A DNA stretch of 42,660 nucleotides from DATAMF01 sp964472565. GTDB lineage: Bacteria; Chloroflexota; Anaerolineae; Aggregatilineales; Aggregatilineaceae. Positions 38,380-42,660 of this stretch are shown here, one piece after another (position 1 is the stretch's first letter; every line of letters begins with the position of its first letter). The notes beneath the pieces were generated by a model. It saw only the letters and a program-made list of their open reading frames with translations. It was not told where the DNA came from and searched no databases. The stretch is taken from NCBI GenBank assembly GCA_964472565.1, contig CAYYNB010000036.1, forward strand, positions 1 through 42,660, in the 5' to 3' direction. The translations under genes were made by a program, and so were the position numbers.

Positions 38380-38727
38380 TTACGGCTTGGCGTCGTAACC
38401 AGGGCCTTTTTGGAAGAAATCGTAGTTGTATTGGATGTCGGGGGTCAGATCAACAATTTCGCCACCGGCAGCCTTGTAGCGCGCGCCACCGTGCGGAACG
38501 CGTTCCTGGCCGGGAGCCATTTTGTAGTCACTGGGCACATCACCCTCATCGAAGATCGCTTCGAAGGGGCATTCCGACTGGCATGCGCCGCAGTCGATGC
38601 AGGTGTCGGGATCAATGTAATACCAGGGCCATTCGCTTTCCGGAAAACCGGGGACGATAGCTTCGTTCGGGCAGACATCGACACAAGCGCCATCGCGCAG
38701 GCACAGGCTCGTAATAATACTAGGCAT
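38380..38727 (-). CDS. Ferredoxin, 7Fe type, copy 2
   Basis: 115 residues and about three-quarters identical to the neighbouring ferredoxin by eye. Cys9, Cys15 and Cys19 are kept (CLRDGACVDVCPNEA), but the free-Cys position is Ala. The second motif is CIDCGACQSECP. The EWPWYYIDPD link and the C-terminal NYDFFQKGPGYDAKP are conserved. The two copies have separate terminators and promoters, so they can be made under different conditions. GAGGAG lies eight bases before the ATG. Confidence 0.88.
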   Translation of the reverse strand: MPSIITSLCLRDGACVDVCPNEAIVPGFPESEWPWYYIDPDTCIDCGACQSECPFEAIFDEGDVPSDYKMAPGQERVPHGGARYKAAGGEIVDLTPDIQYNYDFFQKGPGYDAKP

Positions 38728-38854
38728 CTTGCTTGCTCCTCATGTATTGCGATTAATTGCTAACACTATAGCGCACCTGTGCCAGTTTTCACGTGACAAA
38801 AATAGCGTTATCGACTGACGATAAGCACTGCTTGACAGCTCCTTCAGCTAAATA

Positions 38855-38887
38855 AAAAGGGGCGTTCCAGTTCGGAATGCCCCTTTT
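38855..38887 (-). terminator. Terminator of superoxide dismutase
   Basis: AAAAGGGGCGTTCC (38855-38868) and GGAATGCCCCTTTT (38874-38887) form a 14-bp stem with one G-U pair and a 5-base loop; TTTTTATTT follows on the minus strand. Confidence 0.85.
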
Positions 38888-38904
38888 CACGTCCGGTTTG
38901 CGCC

Positions 38905-39519
38905 TTACTTGCCGCGCGCCTTCTGGAAACGATCCGCAACATCGGCCCAGTTGACGACGTTCCACCAGGCCTCGACATATGCGCCGCGATTGTTCTGGTA
39001 CTTCAGATAATAGGCATGTTCCCACACATCCAGCACCAGCAGCGGCGTCACCACCCACTGGGTCAGATTCTGGTGTTTTTCCGATTGCAGAATTTCTAAT
39101 GCGCCCGAAAATGGCTCATAAACCAGCAGCGCCCACCCACTGCCCTCGACAGCGTTGGCAGCGGCGCTGAAGTGCTTCTTGAACGTGTCAAAGCTGCCAA
39201 AATCACGCTTGATCTGGTCGGCCAGCGCGCCCTGTGGCTCACCGCCGCCTCCCTGTCCCGGTGCGGCCATATTCGGCCAGAAGAGGCTGTGCAGAAAATG
39301 TCCAGAGCCATGAAATGCGGCTTCGCGCGACCAGTGCTTCACCAGGGCGAAGTCACCGGAATTACGCGCCTGCTCCAACATTTCAAGCGCTTTATTCAAT
39401 CCATTGACATATGCGAGATGGTGCTTATCATGATGGAGACGCATGGTTTGCTCATCGATATGCGGCTCCAGGGCGGCATAATCATAAGGCAGGGGAGGCA
39501 ATTCATACTTAACGGCCAT
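38905..39519 (-). CDS. sodA: Iron/manganese superoxide dismutase
   Basis: 204 residues. It converts superoxide to oxygen and hydrogen peroxide. The metal ligands fall in MRLHHDKHH, AAFHGSGHFLHSLFW, and VLDVWEHAYYLKY (Asp and His). The GSGWALLVYE and NVVNWADVADRF motifs complete the fold. No signal peptide, so cytoplasmic. Whether iron or manganese is used cannot be read with confidence. The ATG eight bases after AAGGAG was chosen. A promoter TTGGTT-18-TATAAT lies about 90 bases upstream, leaving an 80-base leader. Confidence 0.95.
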   Translation of the reverse strand: MAVKYELPPLPYDYAALEPHIDEQTMRLHHDKHHLAYVNGLNKALEMLEQARNSGDFALVKHWSREAAFHGSGHFLHSLFWPNMAAPGQGGGGEPQGALADQIKRDFGSFDTFKKHFSAAANAVEGSGWALLVYEPFSGALEILQSEKHQNLTQWVVTPLLVLDVWEHAYYLKYQNNRGAYVEAWWNVVNWADVADRFQKARGK

Positions 39520-39605
39520 CTTCATTACTCCTTGTGATAAGTAAACGAACAAGCGCCGGGGGGATCATGCCAGGTAAGTGTCGGTCACTCGTTTTCTCTC
39601 ATACA

Positions 39606-39635
39606 ATTATAGGAAATGGCGCAGGCCGAAACCAA
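39606..39635 (-). promoter_or_regulatory. Promoter of superoxide dismutase
   Basis: On the minus strand TTGGTT (39630-39635) and TATAAT (39606-39611) are 18 bp apart. The leader of about 80 bases has no recognised element. Confidence 0.6.
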
Positions 39636-39693
39636 CATTGCTTACGGTTTTCTATTATTCTGATGGCGGGTTCGCAGGCAAAAGGATAACCCC

Positions 39694-41130
39694 ATGTCGA
39701 TCACCATCCTCTATACCGGAGATATTCACGCGCATATCGACGCATTCTTGCGCGCGGCTCATGTGGCGCAGGTACAGCGTTATGAACTTAACGCCGTGGG
39801 GCGGCATGTGCTGCTGCTCGACAGCGGCGATGTCGAAGATCGGGCGCTGCTCGAAAGTGATGTCAGCAAGGGCGCTGCGCTTTTCCGGCTGCTCAAGGCG
39901 GCAGAATATCAGGCCAGCGCGGTAGGCAACGGGGCGGCCCTCTCGTATGGTCCGCAGGTTCTGAAAGACATCGCCACCGCGAGTGAGCTGCCGCTGCTGT
40001 GTGCCAATTTGCTCACACGCGGCGCAAAACCGGCCCCCTTCCCCGGCACGCGTCCAGCCCTGATCATCCCGTGTGGAGCCGTTTGGATCGGATTAATCGG
40101 CCTGACATCCCCCTTTAACGGCCTTTACGAACAGTTTTTCCCCGTTACCATGCCCGATCCGGCAGAGGTCACGCGCCAACACCTGGAGTCGCTGCGCCAG
40201 CAAGGGTGTCAAATCGTCGGGGTGCTGTCACACATGGGGTATGATTTTGATGTGAAATTAGCCGAAGAAGTAGCCGGCCTCGACTTTATTATTGGCGGGC
40301 ATTCCCACACGATTCTGCCCGAACCCACTGTCGTGAATCACACGCCAATCTGCCATGCAGGCGACTACGGAAACTACCTGGGGCGGCTCGATCTGCTGGT
40401 CGATGATGAAGGTCATCTGGCGCGCTGGCAGAGCAAACTGATCGAAGTTCCTGCCGAAGGCCCCAAACATATCGAGGCCGAGCGACTGTGGGAACGCATC
40501 CGGCAGGATACCCAAAACCGCCTGCATGATATTGTTGGCACGCTGGCGGAAGATGCCGACCTGGCCTCGGATCGCGCCTGTATAATGGGCCAGGTTCTGG
40601 CGGACGCGCTGCGACTGCGGATGAAAGCGGATGTTGCGCTGTGCATCACCGGGCATCTGCACGAGGGGCTGCGGCGCGGACCGATTACGCTTGGCAACCT
40701 GTTTGGCATCACCAGTTCCCCCGCCAACCCTGCCCTGGCTGACCTAACCGGAGCGCAGATCATCCGGGCGCTGGAATATGGGGCTGATCCCATCGTGTGG
40801 CAGCAGTCACCGCGTACCCTGCGCGGCACACAGATTGGACTGCTGCAAGTTTCCGGGATCACCTACCAACTGGACAAGTTTTACCGTGTGTCGGATGTAC
40901 GCGTCCTGGGCCAGCCGATTGAGCCAAACCGTATCTATCACGTCGCCGCCACAGATTATGAACTGATCCCGCAGCGCGGCTATTTTCCCGAACTGAATCC
41001 GCAGAGCATCACCTTTGATGCGGCGGTTATTGTCCGCGAGGTATTGCAGGCGCATTTTGCCCAGTTTTACCCCTTAATTCCTGGTACGCGCCTGCGTATC
41101 ACCTTCACGGAACAGGAACAATCGACTTGA
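39694..41130 (+). CDS. 5'-nucleotidase/UshA-like metallophosphoesterase
   Basis: 478 residues with the two-domain plan of the family: a metallophosphatase domain (about 1-245, YTGDIHAHID, LLLDSGDVED, VLSHMGYDFD, IIGGHSHT) and a C-terminal 5'-nucleotidase domain (about 265-470, LADALRLRMKADVALCITG; GNLFGI; TYQLD). It has no signal peptide, unlike exported UshA. The usual GNHE/D block reads GNGAALSYG, so the metal-binding Asn is kept but the catalytic His is Gly. Activity on nucleotides is therefore uncertain. AAAGGA lies eight bases before the ATG. The 3' end overlaps the convergent methyltransferase gene by 26 bp. Confidence 0.82.
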   Translation: MSITILYTGDIHAHIDAFLRAAHVAQVQRYELNAVGRHVLLLDSGDVEDRALLESDVSKGAALFRLLKAAEYQASAVGNGAALSYGPQVLKDIATASELPLLCANLLTRGAKPAPFPGTRPALIIPCGAVWIGLIGLTSPFNGLYEQFFPVTMPDPAEVTRQHLESLRQQGCQIVGVLSHMGYDFDVKLAEEVAGLDFIIGGHSHTILPEPTVVNHTPICHAGDYGNYLGRLDLLVDDEGHLARWQSKLIEVPAEGPKHIEAERLWERIRQDTQNRLHDIVGTLAEDADLASDRACIMGQVLADALRLRMKADVALCITGHLHEGLRRGPITLGNLFGITSSPANPALADLTGAQIIRALEYGADPIVWQQSPRTLRGTQIGLLQVSGITYQLDKFYRVSDVRVLGQPIEPNRIYHVAATDYELIPQRGYFPELNPQSITFDAAVIVREVLQAHFAQFYPLIPGTRLRITFTEQEQST

Positions 41131-41746
41131 TCCCATACGCCAGAAAAATGCTCACATCGGCCCGCTGGGAACCACAGGCTGAGTCCGCGCAGCAGTTGCT
41201 GCCCGCACAGTCCACACGAACTTCGCGCAGTCCGGCCTGCTCGAACCACTGCTGCACGTCAGCGCGCTCGAAGCCCATCCAGCGATCATGCTGCTCCTCA
41301 CGCAGAAAGGTAAAGGTGTGGCTGTCCAGATCGGTGATCACGAGTTTTCCGCCGGGCCGGAGAAGGCGGACCATTTCCCGAATCGCTTGGGGCGGATTCT
41401 CGACATGGTGCAGTACCATATTGCCGAACACATAGTCCACACTGGCATCCTCTAGCGGCAAGCGGTCATCAGCGCCACCCAACTCCAACCGGATCGCCTG
41501 CCCCTCAAATTTGCCGCGCATCACATCGAGCATAGCCGGAGACGGATCGACGGCTACCACGCGCGCGCCCGTCTTGAGCAGCGCTTCCGTGATAAAGCCG
41601 CTCCCCGCGCCAATATCTGCCGCCAGCGCACCGGGTTCTACCGCCGCTGCGGCCAGCGCCTGATCGCGCACGGCTTCGGGGAAAAAGCCGCTTCGCATCG
41701 TATCCCAATTTTGCGCTACCTCGTTGAAATAGGGTGTGCTGCTCAT
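41105..41746 (-). CDS. UbiE-like SAM-dependent methyltransferase
   Basis: 213 residues. SAM motif ADIGAGSGFITEALL, acidic VVAVDPSPAML, then GADDRLPLEDASVDYVFGNMVLHHVENPP and LLRPGGKLVITDLDSH. The C-terminus has a CysCys (GSNCCADSACGSQRADVSIF), a pattern seen in some methyltransferases linked with metalloids or regulators, but the substrate is not evident. The second ATG was chosen, five bases after AAGGAG; an ATG just before it is possible. It is divergent from an Lrp-type gene. Confidence 0.85.
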   Translation of the reverse strand: MSSTPYFNEVAQNWDTMRSGFFPEAVRDQALAAAAVEPGALAADIGAGSGFITEALLKTGARVVAVDPSPAMLDVMRGKFEGQAIRLELGGADDRLPLEDASVDYVFGNMVLHHVENPPQAIREMVRLLRPGGKLVITDLDSHTFTFLREEQHDRWMGFERADVQQWFEQAGLREVRVDCAGSNCCADSACGSQRADVSIFLAYGIKSIVPVP

Positions 41747-41763
41747 CATCGCTCCTTATACGC

Positions 41764-41769
41764 TATAAT
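41764..41769 (+). promoter_or_regulatory. -10 box upstream of the Lrp-type regulator
   Basis: A perfect TATAAT within CGCTATAATGTG. It lies 87 bases before the ATG in a divergent intergenic region shared with the methyltransferase gene. No clear -35 box was found. Confidence 0.4.
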
Positions 41770-41856
41770 GTGATGAATCGTAACCTCAAGCGGCGTTCCA
41801 ATACAGCGCTTTTTGAAGGTAAAGCGAGGCCCAAACTTTTAAATTGAAATCAGATC

Positions 41857-42315
41857 ATGGGGCAAAACCACGACTTTGAACGGCTGCTCGATCCGGTGGG
41901 GCGGCAAATTCTACATCTGCTGCAAGACAATGCGCGGCTCTCCTTTTCGGAGATCGGGCGGCAGGTGGGGTTAACTGCGCCTGCCGTCGCGGAACGAGTG
42001 CGGCGCATGGAGGAGGCGGGCATTATCACCGGGTTTCATGCGGCGGTCAATCCGGCGGCATTAGGCTTGCCACTCACGGCCTATCTGCATGTGACTGCCC
42101 AAACCGGGCGCTGTGATCCGATTCAGGCGTTTGCCATCCAGCAGCCCACTGTAACCGAATGTTATTGTATTGCAGGGGAGCGCGATATTTTAATCAAGGG
42201 GACTTTCGAGTCAGTGGCGCAGCTTCAGCAGTTGGTCAACGAACTGCTGCGTTATGGCAATGTCAGCACATCGCTGGTGCTGGACACCTACCTGTCCCGG
42301 CGCACGTATCCCTGA
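41857..42315 (+). CDS. Lrp/AsnC-family transcription regulator
   Basis: 152 residues. An N-terminal winged helix-turn-helix (about 10-58, LDPVGRQILHLLQDNARLSFSEIGRQVGLTAPAVAERVRRMEEAGII) is joined to the ligand-binding ABC domain (about 70-145, LTAYLHVTAQTG; VTECYCIAGERDILIKG). Members form dimers and octamers and respond to amino acids. It may control the divergent methyltransferase gene or itself; no half-sites were defined. The ribosome site is weak. Confidence 0.9.
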   Translation: MGQNHDFERLLDPVGRQILHLLQDNARLSFSEIGRQVGLTAPAVAERVRRMEEAGIITGFHAAVNPAALGLPLTAYLHVTAQTGRCDPIQAFAIQQPTVTECYCIAGERDILIKGTFESVAQLQQLVNELLRYGNVSTSLVLDTYLSRRTYP

Positions 42316-42325
42316 CACAAACAAA

Positions 42326-42349
42326 CGGGCGACCTGTTGAGATCGCCCG
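42326..42349. terminator. Hairpin between the regulator and mreB
   Basis: CGGGCGA (42326-42332) and TCGCCCG (42343-42349) pair around a 10-base loop, between convergent genes. T-tracts are poor. Confidence 0.5.
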
Positions 42350-42379
42350 CTACACACTACGTCTGCGCCTGCAAGCCGC

Positions 42380-42660
42380 CTATAACCCGCCCATGCGTTT
42401 GAGAATCGCCAGATCGTCCAGCGCGCGCCCGGCCCCGACTGCGGTTGTCACCAACGGATCTTCGGCGCGATAGGCTGGGACGCCCACCCGCTGGGTGATG
42501 TAGTCATCAATACCGCGCAGCAGCGCCACCCCACCAGTGAGCAAAATGCCCCGGTCAATGATGTCTGAAGCCAGTTCAGGCGGCGTTTTCTCCAGTACGG
42601 CTTTGGCCGCGCTGACAATGGTTGACAACGGCTCTTCAATCGCTTCAACCACTTCACTCG
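42380..42660 (-). CDS. mreB: MreB rod-shape protein, C-terminal fragment cut by the window edge
   Basis: The last 93 or so residues of an actin-like MreB, running off the right edge. ELASDIIDRGILLTGGVALLRGIDDYI and EDPLVTTAVGAGRAL match the conserved C-terminal phosphate-2 and adenosine-binding region of MreB. The start is outside the window. MreB filaments guide peptidoglycan synthesis in rod-shaped cells. An Mbl or MreBH paralog is possible from so short a piece. Confidence 0.88.
   Translation of the reverse strand, partial: SEVVEAIEEPLSTIVSAAKAVLEKTPPELASDIIDRGILLTGGVALLRGIDDYITQRVGVPAYRAEDPLVTTAVGAGRALDDLAILKRMGGL

Noticed and set aside
1..42660. CRISPR array, tRNA, rRNA, tmRNA, insertion sequence or phage genes
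   Set aside because: Every gap was read on both strands. No spaced identical repeats, cloverleaf, transposase or integrase was found.

Overview
The window is a dense, mosaic-free stretch of a bacterial chromosome of moderately high G+C content. No rRNA, tRNA, CRISPR array, transposase or phage gene was seen. The gene set suggests a member of the Chloroflexota, probably Anaerolineae-like. The clues are a mevalonate kinase, a fused ADP-forming acetyl-CoA synthetase, secreted SH3/WD40 proteins, flotillin with a short NfeD partner, tandem 7Fe-type ferredoxins and many small zinc-ribbon membrane proteins. This is an inference from gene content, because no phylogenetic marker RNA is present. Most genes have clear Shine-Dalgarno sites. 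GTG and TTG starts are common, and promoters often carry a perfect TATAAT.

Layout. Positions 1-234 hold a degenerate 21-bp tandem repeat and palindromic intergenic repeats. On the minus strand, 235-3506 encodes a methyltransferase and an operon of a UbiA-family polyprenyl-phosphate transferase, mevalonate kinase and a membrane-anchored protein. On the plus strand, 3606-5275 encodes glutaminyl cyclotransferase and TlyA, which meet a convergent single-domain response regulator. The plus-strand run 5788-17341 encodes an FHA/zinc-ribbon protein, two small lipoproteins, RNase III with a long leader hairpin, an RmlD-like reductase, an RseP-type site-2 protease, HEAT and TPR proteins, acylphosphatase, a FecR-like protein, a DinB-like protein, a zinc-ribbon membrane protein and a secreted WD40 propeller. 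The minus-strand block 17485-24735 is a lower-glycolysis and acetate module: ADP-forming acetyl-CoA synthetase, a stand-alone Pta N-terminal-like regulator, enolase, pyruvate kinase and an AEC carrier.

From 24958 to 28442 (plus) come a GT87-like membrane protein and a tRNA thiolation operon (cysteine desulfurase, small zinc ribbon, MnmA). Minus-strand genes to 31380 encode a nitrilase-family amidohydrolase, an unknown helical protein and a secreted beta-propeller glycosidase-like protein. They are followed by a small M50 protease (+), an orphan oligopeptide-type binding protein (-), a VIT1/CCC1 metal transporter with a palindromic operator over its promoter (-), and a flotillin/NfeD pair (-). 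Divergent from that pair are a tiny membrane protein and a prepilin peptidase (+). The right end carries two paralogous ferredoxins and superoxide dismutase (-), a 5'-nucleotidase-like phosphoesterase (+), a methyltransferase (-), an Lrp/AsnC regulator (+) and the C-terminal end of MreB, cut by the window edge.

The most interesting signals are regulatory RNA and DNA. There is a 26-bp stem between a good promoter and rnc, whose product also lacks one expected catalytic Asp. A three-element leader in front of the Pta-N-like gene could switch between two hairpins, one of which hides the ribosome site. A promoter-overlapping palindrome precedes the metal transporter, and a dyad flanks the -10 box of a ferredoxin gene. 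No completely new multi-gene defence or mobile system was recognised.
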